Assembly (NCBI GenBank): GCA_002391235.1
Contig: DGRX01000030.1
Span: forward strand, 78,999 to 142,998
DNA from: Treponema sp. UBA4377
GTDB lineage: Bacteria; Spirochaetota; Spirochaetia; Treponematales; Treponemataceae
Length of the DNA: 64,000 bases
Reading direction: 5' to 3'
Positions 15,079 to 24,593 of this stretch are shown here, in pieces. The notes below the pieces were generated by a model. It did not search any database, was not told the DNA's origin, and was given only the letters and a program-made list of their open reading frames with translations. The first letter of the stretch is position 1, and every line of letters begins with the position of its first letter. A program made the position numbers and the translations under genes.

Positions 15079-16164
15079 TTAAATTTCAAACGAAAGATTT
15101 TTAAATGCGTCTTGAATGATTATTGCCCGCAAACGTTGTTCCTTAAGCTCGTCGTTGTCGGCGACGTCGTTTTCAAACTTAAAGTTTCCCGTTTTTAGCA
15201 AAAATCCCAAATGGCCGCTTTGCGCGCGGTACAAAAGAGAAGAAAGCTCAAAGTCCTTCAAGCCCTTGATGTACCCAAGATCCAAGCCCCACTTGACATT
15301 GGAGACAATCTCCATCGACTCGCGAAGGCTCATCAAAACGCAAAACCTCGCTGCGGCAAAAGCGCGCAAAATCGCGTCGCGGACAGCGGTAACTTTATTA
15401 TCGGCATAATCAAGGCGAAACTTGCGCTCGCTTTCGCAAATATTTTTTCCAAAGGAAACAAGGGCCGCCAATTGGTCTATCTCGCTTCCGCTGACAGACT
15501 GGCTTGTTGAAATTTGGTAAAATGAGCCCAAAGAAGATCCGGACTGGCTTCCGCTCCCGTAGCAAGCGGTGACGACAAAGCCCTTTTGGCCGGCAAGCTT
15601 TATCAGCTCAGGAATTTTTCCCGCGTAGGACATGGACGGAAGATGGACCTTTATCGAAGCTTTCATTCCGCTGCCGGAATCCAAGGCGTTGGCCGTCAAA
15701 TAGCCAAAGTCGTAGCTTGCGGCAAACTGCACCCTTTCCTGCAACTGGCCGTCGACTTCGCGGGAATGCTTGTAGGCCGCGTTCAAGGCAAGGCCTGGCG
15801 AAAAGCTTGCTATGCGGACATGGTCAACGCAATTTATTAGGCAGCTTGAAACGCCGTCCAAGCGCATCACAAGGCCTGTTCCAAAATTGTTCTCGAACAA
15901 GCCGCGCTCCGACAAGATTTTGGCGCCCAAGGGCTCGACGACCGCCAATGGAACGCTTTGGTAAGTGTCTCCGTTTGAAAAATGGTTAAAAGCGTCAAAA
16001 ATTATGTTTTGAATCCTTACAGCCTCGTCGTCGTCGCAGCTTTCCGGGAATGGAAAATTGGCTAAATTTCTGGCCAGCCGAACGCGCGTGGAAAGAACGA
16101 CGTCGTCCTCGTTTCCAGGCGCGGCGTACCAAGCGTCGCCGACGGAGCGTTTTTCCTCAGTCAT
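15079..16164 (-). CDS. mcsB: McsB-like protein arginine kinase homologue, catalytic residues degenerate
   Basis: A 361-residue phosphagen-kinase fold protein. The N-terminal nucleotide motif is intact (DDVVLSTRVRLARNL, 20-34). The catalytic NEEDH is NCVDH here (111-115). The ATP-binding Arg of LRASVM is Lys168. The VRGIYGEGSEA motif with the second catalytic Glu reads VTACYGSGSQS (198-208). Both acid/base glutamates and two nucleotide-contacting arginines thus appear lost. It may be an inactive scaffold for McsA/ClpC, or use a changed chemistry. It overlaps mcsA by 8 bp and precedes clpC by 15 nt. The family call is firm; activity is doubtful. Confidence 0.88.
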   Translation of the reverse strand: MTEEKRSVGDAWYAAPGNEDDVVLSTRVRLARNLANFPFPESCDDDEAVRIQNIIFDAFNHFSNGDTYQSVPLAVVEPLGAKILSERGLFENNFGTGLVMRLDGVSSCLINCVDHVRIASFSPGLALNAAYKHSREVDGQLQERVQFAASYDFGYLTANALDSGSGMKASIKVHLPSMSYAGKIPELIKLAGQKGFVVTACYGSGSQSGSSLGSFYQISTSQSVSGSEIDQLAALVSFGKNICESERKFRLDYADNKVTAVRDAILRAFAAARFCVLMSLRESMEIVSNVKWGLDLGYIKGLKDFELSSLLYRAQSGHLGFLLKTGNFKFENDVADNDELKEQRLRAIIIQDAFKNLSFEI

Positions 16165-16681
16165 TTACGCCGTCGCTTTCCGCCGCAACGGATTTTTTTT
16201 CAATCGCCTTTAAGTAGTCCCTGTAAAAGGCCGCCTTTTCGTAATCTTCATTTTTAATGGCCGCGTCAAGCTTCTCACGGATCAAAACCCTGTCAGTCAA
16301 CGCGGAACGGAAATTCGCCAAGCGTTTTGGCATCGAGCCTGAGTAAGGAAAGGCGATTTTTCGCTCGGAAAAATATTCGTTGACTTCGGTCTTGAATATC
16401 GCGTAACATTCCGGGCAGCCAAGCTTTCCGGTCAATATTATTTCGGAACGCAGGCGGCCGCAAACAGGGCAAGCGCGATCGTTTTTCAGCAATTGGTCGC
16501 GGCGGTCCTGCCTCAACTGCTTGAACAAAGAGCCGATTTGCCGGTCGATCTCCTGACTTTCGGGCGAAATTCCGCAAGCGACGGCGCATTCGCGGCACAA
16601 ATTTATTTTTTTGATTCCAAGCCTGTTTGTCTGTTCAACATATATAATCGCTTCGTTTTTTCGGCACATATCGCAAAGCAT
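16157..16681 (-). CDS. mcsA: McsA-like zinc and UVR-motif protein
   Basis: A 174-residue protein with zinc-binding cysteine pairs: MLCDMC, LCREC, CPVCGR and CPECYA. A C-terminal UVR motif covers about residues 133-167 (LDAAIKNEDYEKAAFYRDYL). In Firmicutes McsA activates McsB and stabilises the stress regulator CtsR. Here no ctsR precedes it; instead it starts 3 nt after a LolE-like permease gene. Confidence 0.92.
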   Translation of the reverse strand: MLCDMCRKNEAIIYVEQTNRLGIKKINLCRECAVACGISPESQEIDRQIGSLFKQLRQDRRDQLLKNDRACPVCGRLRSEIILTGKLGCPECYAIFKTEVNEYFSERKIAFPYSGSMPKRLANFRSALTDRVLIREKLDAAIKNEDYEKAAFYRDYLKAIEKKSVAAESDGVND

Positions 16682-16684
16682 AAG

Positions 16685-18004
16685 TCACCTCGAATTTCGC
16701 AAAGTGTCAAGCGGCCTTTCCTTTCCAGCCTTGCTTGCGGGCAAAAGGCTTGCCGCAAGCGAAAGCAGCAGGGTCGCAATTCCAATCAAAAACAATTCGG
16801 CGAATGGAATGTCTATCGGAATAACCTTAAGATAATATTCCTCGTCCAAAAGCCTTATTTGCTTGTAGTTTATTATATCATTATTCATTAAAAAATACAA
16901 ACCCCTAAAAACGCAATTCAAAAGCTTTTCGGCGAAGGAAATGATTCCGTTGATGTTGACGCTGAACAAAAGGCCAAAAGGGATTCCCAAAAGCAAGCCG
17001 CCCGCGCCGCAGGCAAAGCCGGCCATTAAAAACGAAAGCGAAACGCCTTTTGACGACGCGCCCAAAGACTTTAAGATTGCGATTTCCCTGCGCCGTTCAA
17101 GGACAAGCATAATCAACGCGCTTGAAATGTTCACCGCGGCGACCAAAACAATCAAAAGCTGTATGAAAATCAAGAGGATTTTTGTCGAGGAAAAATTTTC
17201 GTATTGGCTGCGGTTCAACTGGTCCCAGCGGTAGACCCTAAAAGACTTGCCCAAAGGTTTTTTTAACGAGGCTTGAATTTGCGGCAAGTTTTTTGAAAAA
17301 GGGTCTTGAACCTCGCACATGACGGAATGGGTGGAATCGCTTTGAATTGAAAGTTTTTTCGCTTGCGCGTACGGCATAAAAAGCCAAAGCGCGTCAAGCT
17401 CCCGATAGCCGCAGGAGACTATCGCAGCGACCTTGTAGTTTTTTACAGAAGGAACGGCGCCAAGCAAATCGTTCTTTGACGCCGTGACAAGGCGAATGTT
17501 GTCGCCGGCCTTAAGGCAAAGTTTTTCCGCGATTCCCTGCCCTATCAGAACAGCGTTTGCGCTGTCGTTAAAATTTTGAATGGAACCGTCCTTGGCCTCA
17601 AAAAGCTCTTTATAGCTTTTTAGTTTTTTAAACACGCCAGTTGGAAGAGCGCGGACGGATATTCCGCAGCGCTTTGAATTAGCGGCGGCAAGCGCTGAGA
17701 ATTCAATCATAGGATAGGCTTCGGTCACTTGCGGATTGTTTAGCGCGGCCGCGGCGGCCTCTTCCAAAACGCTTGCATCTTTTTCAAAAGACACGGCCTC
17801 CAAATGCGAGGACGAAAGCGAAATCAAGCGGCCTGTAATTCCTTCTATCATGCCGTTGGAGACTGTCAAAACGACAACGAGCGGCATCAATGAAATGCCA
17901 ATGCACAATACCGCGCCAAAAAGGCTTTTTCGCGCTATCGACGCGCGGCCGCTTTTGGGAAACAAAATTCTTTTGGCGAACAAAAACGAAGACTTGAAAT
18001 TCAT
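16685..18004 (-). CDS. LolC/LolE-family ABC transporter permease (second copy)
   Basis: A 439-residue protein with one N-terminal membrane segment (VLCIGISLMPLVVVLTV), a large periplasmic MacB-like domain (about 60-255) and three C-terminal segments. FtsX/LolCE architecture. With the neighbouring ATPase and partner permease it should release lipoproteins from the inner membrane toward the outer membrane. It overlaps the ATPase gene by 4 bp. Confidence 0.88.
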   Translation of the reverse strand: MNFKSSFLFAKRILFPKSGRASIARKSLFGAVLCIGISLMPLVVVLTVSNGMIEGITGRLISLSSSHLEAVSFEKDASVLEEAAAAALNNPQVTEAYPMIEFSALAAANSKRCGISVRALPTGVFKKLKSYKELFEAKDGSIQNFNDSANAVLIGQGIAEKLCLKAGDNIRLVTASKNDLLGAVPSVKNYKVAAIVSCGYRELDALWLFMPYAQAKKLSIQSDSTHSVMCEVQDPFSKNLPQIQASLKKPLGKSFRVYRWDQLNRSQYENFSSTKILLIFIQLLIVLVAAVNISSALIMLVLERRREIAILKSLGASSKGVSLSFLMAGFACGAGGLLLGIPFGLLFSVNINGIISFAEKLLNCVFRGLYFLMNNDIINYKQIRLLDEEYYLKVIPIDIPFAELFLIGIATLLLSLAASLLPASKAGKERPLDTLRNSR

Positions 18005-18681
18005 TTTTTTTGCAAAACGCCGTCCTTCAATTCGTAGAGGCTGCTTCCTTTTTTTGCCAAGCTCATGTCGTGGGTGACAAGCAAAAGCGTTTTTTGATAG
18101 CGGCCGCTTATGTCAAAAAGCAAGTCGCCTATCATCGCTGAATTGGCCGGATCAAGGTTTCCAGTAGGCTCGTCGGCCAAAAGCAGTTCAGGATCGTTGA
18201 CCAAGGCTCTTGCGACGGCGACTCTTTGCCGCTCTCCGCCCGAAAGCTCTGACGGCAAGTGGCCGGCCCGATCGGAAAGCCCGATGTCATCCAAAAGCTT
18301 TTTGGCCTTTTCCAGCGCGGCCGCCTTGGGAACGCCAGCCATATAGGCCGGCAAAAAAATGTTTTCCAGAGCGGTAAAGTCTTTTAAAAGGTAATGGAAC
18401 TGGAATACAAGGCCGACGAATTTCGCGCGGTATTCTGTAAGCTCGTCCTGAGACATGCTTGTAAGCTCGCGGCCGCCGGCAAGAACCGAGCCCGAAGTCG
18501 CGGCGTCAATCCCGCCAAGAATGTTGAGCAAAGTGCTCTTTCCGTTTCCGCTTTCGCCGATTATGCAAACCCGCTCGCCTTTTTTTACGGACAAGCTTAG
18601 GCCTTTTAAGACCAAAAGCCGCTCGCTTTTGGTAACGTATTCTTTGCAAAGATCCTTTACCGTCAATATCTCATTCGTCAT
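18001..18681 (-). CDS. lolD: Lipoprotein-releasing ABC transporter ATP-binding protein
   Basis: A 226-residue ATPase: Walker A GESGNGKST, Q-loop VFQFHYLL, signature LSGGERQRVAVARAL, Walker B LLLADEPTGNLD. ATG at 18681 is chosen because GGAGG lies 6 nt upstream and it matches the family N-terminus. It sits between two permease genes with overlaps at both ends, the lolC-lolD-lolE order. Confidence 0.93.
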   Translation of the reverse strand: MTNEILTVKDLCKEYVTKSERLLVLKGLSLSVKKGERVCIIGESGNGKSTLLNILGGIDAATSGSVLAGGRELTSMSQDELTEYRAKFVGLVFQFHYLLKDFTALENIFLPAYMAGVPKAAALEKAKKLLDDIGLSDRAGHLPSELSGGERQRVAVARALVNDPELLLADEPTGNLDPANSAMIGDLLFDISGRYQKTLLLVTHDMSLAKKGSSLYELKDGVLQKK

Positions 18682-19993
18682 GCAAGACCTCCGATATTTT
18701 CGCGCCCAACACTTCCCTGCTTGCGGCCCAAGAAGATATGACGGCGGATAAAATTCCAAACAAGGTGATAAAAAATATTTCGCCGGCGTACATTCTTGCG
18801 GGAATGTTTCCGTAAACGGCGAACATTGGATTTTGCGCCAACGCTCCCGCTTCTTGCGGAGAAACAATTAGAAGCGCGAAGTACTGAAGCCAAAAAATCG
18901 CGCCGGACAAAATCGCGAAAACTTTTTTTATGTTGACGCAAAAAAACATTCCCAAAAGCAAGCCCGGAATCGCGCCTCTCACACCGGTCAAAAAGCCTCG
19001 CATTATAAAAATGTTTTTTATCGACGATATTTTTCCGCCCAAGGCGCTTAGAGTCGAAATTTCAAATCGGCGCTCGTAGACAATCCTTCTCATCGAATTA
19101 AAAATGTTTATCGCGACGACGACAAAAATCAAGAGAACCAAAAGCATAAGCATGTTTTTTTCAACCCGCAAGGCGCCAAAAAAGCTGCGGTTGTAGTCGC
19201 GCCAGCTTTTGGCGGAAGCTTCTGGGTAGCGTCCGTTTATCTCCCGCAGCAAGGCGGAGTCGGCGGCGGGATTCTTTAGCTTAATTCCGTAAGACGGGCT
19301 TTGGCCTTGAAAAAAATCCTCGCAATCCTTGCTTACAAAGGCAAAGCTTGAATTAATGTCAGAATATCCTGTCATAAAAACCGCCGCGACGACAAAAGTT
19401 TTTTTATCGCTAAACGCCTCCGCCAAAGGCTTGTTGGAGCTTAATGAATAAAGGCTGATTTGATCGCCAACGCGAGCGTCAAGGCTTCTGGCCAAGCTTG
19501 AGCCAAGCGCGACGGGCGGCAAATTCAAGCCGCTTTCTTTTAATTGGAAGCGATTGTAATGAAGCGAAAATTTTCCCCGCAAGACTTTTATCTCTTTGGC
19601 AAAGCCCTCGTCGTTTTTCATAACGCCGTCATCCAAGCCTCGGACTAGAACCGCCGCCTGCCTTCCGCTGGGGCCAACCGCAAGGCCTTCGCTTTCGATG
19701 AATTCTTGAAAGCATAGGACCTTTGGATTGTCTTTTAAAAAGCGTCGCAATTCGTCCTTACCCTCAAAGCCGCCTTCCGCCCTAACATGAAAGGACGACA
19801 CCTCCATAATCGCGTCGATGAATTCCCGCTGAAAGCCGTTCATCACGCTGATTACGATTATCAGCGTCATCACGCCAAAGCAAATTCCCAGCGTGGAAAG
19901 CCTTGCCGAAAGCGCGCCCGCGCCCTTTCGGTCAACCAAAGAAAAGCGTTTGGCGACATAATATATCCATGCAAGAGCGGCATTTTTTTTCAT
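18671..19993 (-). CDS. lolC: LolC/LolE-family ABC transporter permease (first copy)
   Basis: A 440-residue protein with membrane segments near residue 35 (GICFGVMTLIIVISVMNGF) and three near the C-terminus, around a periplasmic domain. The MNGFQREF wording after the first segment is typical of LolC/E. It overlaps lolD by 11 bp and the upstream secreted-protein gene by 4 bp. Confidence 0.9.
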   Translation of the reverse strand: MKKNAALAWIYYVAKRFSLVDRKGAGALSARLSTLGICFGVMTLIIVISVMNGFQREFIDAIMEVSSFHVRAEGGFEGKDELRRFLKDNPKVLCFQEFIESEGLAVGPSGRQAAVLVRGLDDGVMKNDEGFAKEIKVLRGKFSLHYNRFQLKESGLNLPPVALGSSLARSLDARVGDQISLYSLSSNKPLAEAFSDKKTFVVAAVFMTGYSDINSSFAFVSKDCEDFFQGQSPSYGIKLKNPAADSALLREINGRYPEASAKSWRDYNRSFFGALRVEKNMLMLLVLLIFVVVAINIFNSMRRIVYERRFEISTLSALGGKISSIKNIFIMRGFLTGVRGAIPGLLLGMFFCVNIKKVFAILSGAIFWLQYFALLIVSPQEAGALAQNPMFAVYGNIPARMYAGEIFFITLFGILSAVISSWAASREVLGAKISEVLHDE

Positions 19994-20820
19994 TGAACGC
20001 CACCGCCTTTTATGCTAGTGTCAATCTTTACATTGTTTCTGTAAAAGTCCCTTACGATAATTCCGCCGTCAAAATACATTGTTTTGACATAATCGCCCTT
20101 GTCATAATCCTGATAAACAGTCTTTACCCGCAAGACATTGTTTTTATAATAAGCGCTTTCCTCCAAAACCTTTCCTTTATATTTTGAGCTTTGAATTTCA
20201 TCGCTAAAAAGCTTTATTCCCTTTTCATTGGAATTGTATTTTTGAAGCCGCTCGTTAACCGCGCGCAAGTCCGCGTCATAAGCAACCGTCGCTACATCAA
20301 AAGACAAAAGGTTCCCGTCTTGGTCAAAATGATTCACTCTTTCCGACTTTAGCCTTCCGTCGGAATAATAGAAAGTTCGCTTTTCAAACATTTCGGCGTT
20401 GTTTTTTTCAAAAATAGAATATACGCCAGAAGCGTTCGGCGGATTGTATTCAACAAGCTTTTCCATCTCGCTTTGAGAAGCGCTGGCTCCTTGCTTCCAA
20501 TACTCAACCTTTTGCAAGCGAAGGTTCCTGTCGTAAAAACGTCGCTGAAATTTTCCGTTTGCGTTGTTGACCAATTGCCTTCCTTGTTCCGCAGCATGCT
20601 GGGCTGAAAAAAATTCGTCGTAGTTTTGGAGAAGCCTTATTTTTTTCATTGAGTCAACAAAAGACTGATAAAGCGCCTCCGGCTCCTTTTCTTCAGCCGC
20701 TTCAGTTTCAGCTATGGCTTCAGTTTCCGTTTCCAATTCCGGATCATTTTGCGAAAACGCAAGCGCAGGACGCAATGCAAAAAAAACAAAAAATGTCAAA
20801 AACAGTTTTAGGAAGGCCAA
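19990..20820 (-). CDS. Secreted protein of unknown function upstream of lolCDE
   Basis: A 276-residue protein with a signal peptide (MAFLKLFLTFFVFFALRPALA), an acidic stretch rich in Glu/Thr, then beta-rich repeats such as RRFYDRNLRLQKVEYW, RTFYYSDGRLKSERVNHFD and TMYFDGGIIVRDFY, reminiscent of MORN/YD-like toxin-antidote repeats. It starts at TTG 20820, 3 nt after the ftsY stop. Position before lolC hints at a role in lipoprotein handling, but it does not resemble LolA. Confidence 0.7.
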   Translation of the reverse strand: MAFLKLFLTFFVFFALRPALAFSQNDPELETETEAIAETEAAEEKEPEALYQSFVDSMKKIRLLQNYDEFFSAQHAAEQGRQLVNNANGKFQRRFYDRNLRLQKVEYWKQGASASQSEMEKLVEYNPPNASGVYSIFEKNNAEMFEKRTFYYSDGRLKSERVNHFDQDGNLLSFDVATVAYDADLRAVNERLQKYNSNEKGIKLFSDEIQSSKYKGKVLEESAYYKNNVLRVKTVYQDYDKGDYVKTMYFDGGIIVRDFYRNNVKIDTSIKGGGVQ

Positions 20821-20823
20821 ACT

Positions 20824-21696
20824 TCACAACCCCAAGAATTCGTCCAAATATTTTTCAGGCTCAAAAAGCGCTATGTCTCCGTAACCTTCGCCCGCGCAAA
20901 CAAACGCGACCGGAATGTTCATTTCTTTTCCGATAGTGACAGCGATTCCGCCCTTGGCGCTTGAGTCGTATTTTGTCAAAACGATCGCGTCAACTCCAAC
21001 AGCTTCGTTAAAGACTTCCGCTTGGCGCAGCGCGTTTTGTCCCGTCGTCGCGTCCAAGACCAAAAGTTTTTTATAGCAGCCGGCGGCGGCTTTTTGCTCG
21101 CAAACGCGGTCGATTTTTTCCAACTCGCGAACAAGGTTTTCCTTGTTGTGAAGGCGGCCGGCGGTGTCGGCGATTACAAGCCCGCCGCCTTTAGCGGAAA
21201 CCGACTCCGCCGCGTCAAAGACAACCGCCGCCGGATCGCTTCCCATCTGATGGGCCACGACGCGAATGCCTAGCCGCTCGCCGTGCATTGAAAGCTGGTC
21301 AACGGCGGCCGCGCGGAATGTGTCGCTTGCGCTTAAAACTAAATTTTGAACGCCGGCGTTTTTTTGCAGCAGAGCGATTTTCGCCGCGCTCGTAGTTTTT
21401 CCAACGCCATTAACTCCCAATAGCATCCAAATGTTTGTTTTTTGCGGCTCAGGCTTTAGTTCAATTCCCTTTACATGCGGAAGCAACTCATCCTTTAATT
21501 TTAAAAGAATTTGATCTTGATTGTAAACCTTTTCCTTTTTGCAGTCGCTTTCAAGCTTGTCAATCAATTCCATCGAAAGCTTGGCGCCAATATCGCCTTC
21601 AATCATCGCGTCCGCCAAATCGTCAAAGAACTCATCGTTTTGCGCGGACTTTCCCGCAAAAAGGCTTTTTATTTTGTCAGCAAAAGAACTTTTCAT
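20824..21696 (-). CDS. ftsY: Signal recognition particle receptor FtsY
   Basis: A 290-residue NG-domain GTPase: GVNGVGKTTSAAKIA (P loop), DTFRAAAVDQL, DTAGRLHNK and TKYDSSAKGG. It docks SRP-ribosome complexes to SecYEG. The acidic A domain of the E. coli protein is missing, as in many bacteria. GGAGC lies 4 nt before the ATG. Confidence 0.96.
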   Translation of the reverse strand: MKSSFADKIKSLFAGKSAQNDEFFDDLADAMIEGDIGAKLSMELIDKLESDCKKEKVYNQDQILLKLKDELLPHVKGIELKPEPQKTNIWMLLGVNGVGKTTSAAKIALLQKNAGVQNLVLSASDTFRAAAVDQLSMHGERLGIRVVAHQMGSDPAAVVFDAAESVSAKGGGLVIADTAGRLHNKENLVRELEKIDRVCEQKAAAGCYKKLLVLDATTGQNALRQAEVFNEAVGVDAIVLTKYDSSAKGGIAVTIGKEMNIPVAFVCAGEGYGDIALFEPEKYLDEFLGL

Positions 21697-21707
21697 AAAC
21701 GCTCCAA

Positions 21708-23450
21708 TTATTGATCCGCTTCATCCTTGTTTTTAGGGCCAAGCGTTTTTTTTGGCATGTAGGGAGCGATAGCTTCGCTCTCCGACTGCATCATCTCTTG
21801 AACAGCTTCAAGTTGCCGGGCAACTTCCATTTTCCTTTGTGTGCCGGCTTTTATTTTTTTAGCTTTTGGAGGAAGCGTTTTGTCAACCGCAATCAAATAC
21901 GCGACCAACTCGCAAACGAACCAAACTCCGCAAGCCGCCGTAATTCCGGTTCCGACTAGAGACAAAGTCCTGTACTTATTGTATTCGTCTTTTTGGACAT
22001 CTCCATAATTTGTCTGGACGCCTCGCTGATAAGTTGTAAAACGGCCATAGGTGTAAAACAAATACGGCAACGACAAAATCAAGGCGCTGTAAGAAAGATA
22101 CATCATTTTTCGCCTTCTGTCGATATTTTTGCTCACGTCAAAAACCTTGATTTTTGTTTGCAAGCGGTTTCCGTCAGTCATCAAGTTTCTTGGTATCTGC
22201 ATGAACATAATCTCGTTATGGGTGTTTTCAGGATGCCGCTTGTCCGCAAGCTCGCTTTCAAAATATCCAAAGACGGTGTCTCCGTTAACTTTTAGCGGAA
22301 CGTCAACATAATCAGTTTTTGACGACGGACCAATATATTTTCCGTCAAAGAAAATGTCGCCTGGAACAAATTTGCTTAAGACAAGCTTTACGGAACCTTC
22401 GGACTTTTCCTTAAAATTGACCTCAATGAAAAACCTTCGCCGGCCGGAAAAATTATAAACAAAAGTTTCACGGGCAAAGTTGTCCGCTTCAAAAGAAACG
22501 GAATGAAAGCCGGAACTTACAACGGCCTTTTCCGGCATCGGATCGTAAACAATGTTGTCAATCGTCAAAACGGCGTTTGCAAGCGCCTCTTTTGGGCTTA
22601 CCCTAAACTCCAACTCAACCGGAAGTCCGTTCGCGATTTTAGGCAAAAGCTCAAAGGCAATGTTTTCCGCTATCAAGCTGATTTGCGAAAGAGATCCGAC
22701 TTCCATGGCGCTTGCTGTTTTTTTGCCGCCAGGAAAGACAACCAAATCAACGGTCGCGCATGCGTATCCGCCAAAAAAAGTTATTTTCCCTGAAATCACC
22801 GCGTTAATTTTCGCCGACGCCGCCTCTTTTTCATACGTTCTTGAAAAAACGCCTTGCTTTTGCGCGTCTTCGCTTGCTTCGAACAAGGCTTCCGAATCGT
22901 TTTTGTACAGGGCGATTTTTTCAGTTGACTCCATCAAGTCTGGCCTAAGCTCTCGCAAAACTTTTTTTTTGCTTTTTTCCGGATGGTAAACGCCTTCCTG
23001 TTTTTTTAAATTCGCGTCGATTTTATCTTGGATGGCTTTTATTTTCTTTTGGGCGTCGTTCAACGCCAATTCAAAGGCAATGTTGTTGTAGTTGTTTAAG
23101 ACCAAAGCGTCGCGCGCCTTTATCTCTTTGCTCAACTGCAAGAACAAATCCAAGCGCTCGGTCAAAAGCTCGTCGTTCTTTCTTGCGGCTTTTTCATCCG
23201 CCATAATTGAACGATCCACGTCTACCGATATGCGCTCAAGAATGAGTTTTGGAAGAACGCTGGCCGCGCTTTGAGCGGCCTTTGACGTCGCTCCTTCCAC
23301 AGAAAATTTGCTGGCGGCAAGAACCCAAGACTTGTCTTGCAATGACTGGGCCTCAACGGAAAAAGCGGCTTTCGCGCATGCGAAAGCGAGCAAAAGAGAA
23401 AGCGTTTTTTTTCTTAAAAAGGAAATTCTATTCCGTCCCTTCTCCGTCAT
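21708..23450 (-). CDS. Exported membrane protein with PEGA-like domain, unknown function
   Basis: A 580-residue protein with an N-terminal signal sequence (LSLLLAFACAKAAFS). It has a helical region (about 90-200), beta domains including a PEGA-like segment (FVPGDIFFDGKYIG), and two membrane segments near residues 455 and 500, followed by a basic, helical tail. Its ATG at 23450 lies 23 bp inside prfB. It resembles conserved treponemal envelope proteins of unknown role. Confidence 0.7.
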   Translation of the reverse strand: MTEKGRNRISFLRKKTLSLLLAFACAKAAFSVEAQSLQDKSWVLAASKFSVEGATSKAAQSAASVLPKLILERISVDVDRSIMADEKAARKNDELLTERLDLFLQLSKEIKARDALVLNNYNNIAFELALNDAQKKIKAIQDKIDANLKKQEGVYHPEKSKKKVLRELRPDLMESTEKIALYKNDSEALFEASEDAQKQGVFSRTYEKEAASAKINAVISGKITFFGGYACATVDLVVFPGGKKTASAMEVGSLSQISLIAENIAFELLPKIANGLPVELEFRVSPKEALANAVLTIDNIVYDPMPEKAVVSSGFHSVSFEADNFARETFVYNFSGRRRFFIEVNFKEKSEGSVKLVLSKFVPGDIFFDGKYIGPSSKTDYVDVPLKVNGDTVFGYFESELADKRHPENTHNEIMFMQIPRNLMTDGNRLQTKIKVFDVSKNIDRRRKMMYLSYSALILSLPYLFYTYGRFTTYQRGVQTNYGDVQKDEYNKYRTLSLVGTGITAACGVWFVCELVAYLIAVDKTLPPKAKKIKAGTQRKMEVARQLEAVQEMMQSESEAIAPYMPKKTLGPKNKDEADQ

Positions 23451-24565
23451 CTTCCGCGTCCAATGGAAGTCCCTTCCACATGGCGTTCAAGTACGCCTCG
23501 ATAAATTGGTCAATGTCGCCGTCCATCACAGCCTGAATGTTTCCAGTCTCCGCGCGCGTGCGCAAGTCCTTTACCATCGTGTAAGGCTGGAAAACGTACG
23601 AGCGAATTTGGTTTCCCCACGAAATGTCCTTTTTTTCGGCGGAATACTTTGAGTTTTCCTTTTCCTTTTCTTGCTTGTAGTATTCGTAAAGCTTTGACTT
23701 AAGGATTGACATGGCCGTCGCGCGGTTCATAAGCTGGCTGCGCTCGCTGTCGCAGGCGACAACGATTCCTGTCGGCAAGTGGGTGAAGCGCACCGCCGAA
23801 TCGGTTTTGTTTACGTGTTGGCCGCCCTTTCCGCCGGAACGGTATGTGTCGACGCGCAAATCCTTGGGATCTATTTTAACTTCAATCGTATCGTCCAAAA
23901 CAGGAAAAACATAAACGCTTGCAAAGGAAGTGTGGCGGCGCGCGTTTGCGTCAAAGGGGCTAATGCGCACCAAGCGGTGGATTCCGGCCTCGCCCTTAAG
24001 GAAGCCGTAAACGTAGTCGCCGTCGATTTGAAAAGTGACGGACTTGATTCCGCCTTCCGCCTCCAAAAGGTCAACCGTTTCAAGCTTAAAGCCGCGGCGT
24101 TCCGCCCACCTTGAATACATGCGGCTAAGCATAAAGGCCCAGTCCTCGGCCTCCGTTCCGCCGGCGCCGGAGTGTATCGAAAGGAAGGCGCTTGAAGAAT
24201 CGACTTCTCCGCTCAAAAGGCTCATGCGGCTTTCTTGCTCGTATTTTTTTTGGGCCTCTTCCAATTGCGAGCGGATTTCGGCCTCTTCGCCTTGCTCGCC
24301 TGACTCAAGCGAAAGCTCGTAAAGGGCTTCTATGTCGTCTATTTGCGCCTTAAGCTCTTTCCAAGGCTCAACTGTGTTTTTTAGGCGCTTGATTTTATTC
24401 ATCACTTTTCCGGCGTTGGCCGCGTCGTCCCAAAAGCCGGGCTCTCCGGTCAAAGCCTCCTGCTCGGCTATTTTCTTGTAAACCGAGTCCGCGTCAAAGA
24501 CGCCCCCAAACGTTAAGTATGTTTTCTTTTAGTTCATCGATAGGCTGTTTTAAATCTTCGAGCAT
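23428..24565 (-). CDS. prfB: Peptide chain release factor 2, with programmed +1 frameshift
   Basis: Translation starts at ATG 24565 (AGGGG upstream), reads 23 codons to TGA at 24496-24494, and must shift +1 to continue to 23428, giving 378 residues. The shift site is TGGGGG-CGT-CTT-TGAC, the same arrangement as the classic RF2 autoregulatory site (SD-like GGGGG, 3 nt, CTT, in-frame TGA). RF2 features: RISPFDANARRHTSFASV with the UGA/UAA-reading SPF, and SGGKGGQHVNKTDSAVR with the GGQ that triggers hydrolysis. Frameshifting rises when RF2 is scarce, so the protein tunes its own synthesis. Confidence 0.96.
24493..24508 (-). promoter_or_regulatory. RF2 programmed frameshift signal
   Basis: The minus strand carries the SD-like G run immediately followed by CGT, the CTT slip codon and TGA C. 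The spacing equals that of the E. coli element. Frame 0 is closed by the TGA; the +1 frame carries all RF2 domains. Confidence 0.93.
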
Positions 24566-24593
24566 ATTTTCCCCTAATTTTAATATAAAAAAC

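Noticed and set aside
20850..21300. Possible second SRP GTPase (Ffh)
   Set aside because: No M domain; the length and motifs are FtsY.
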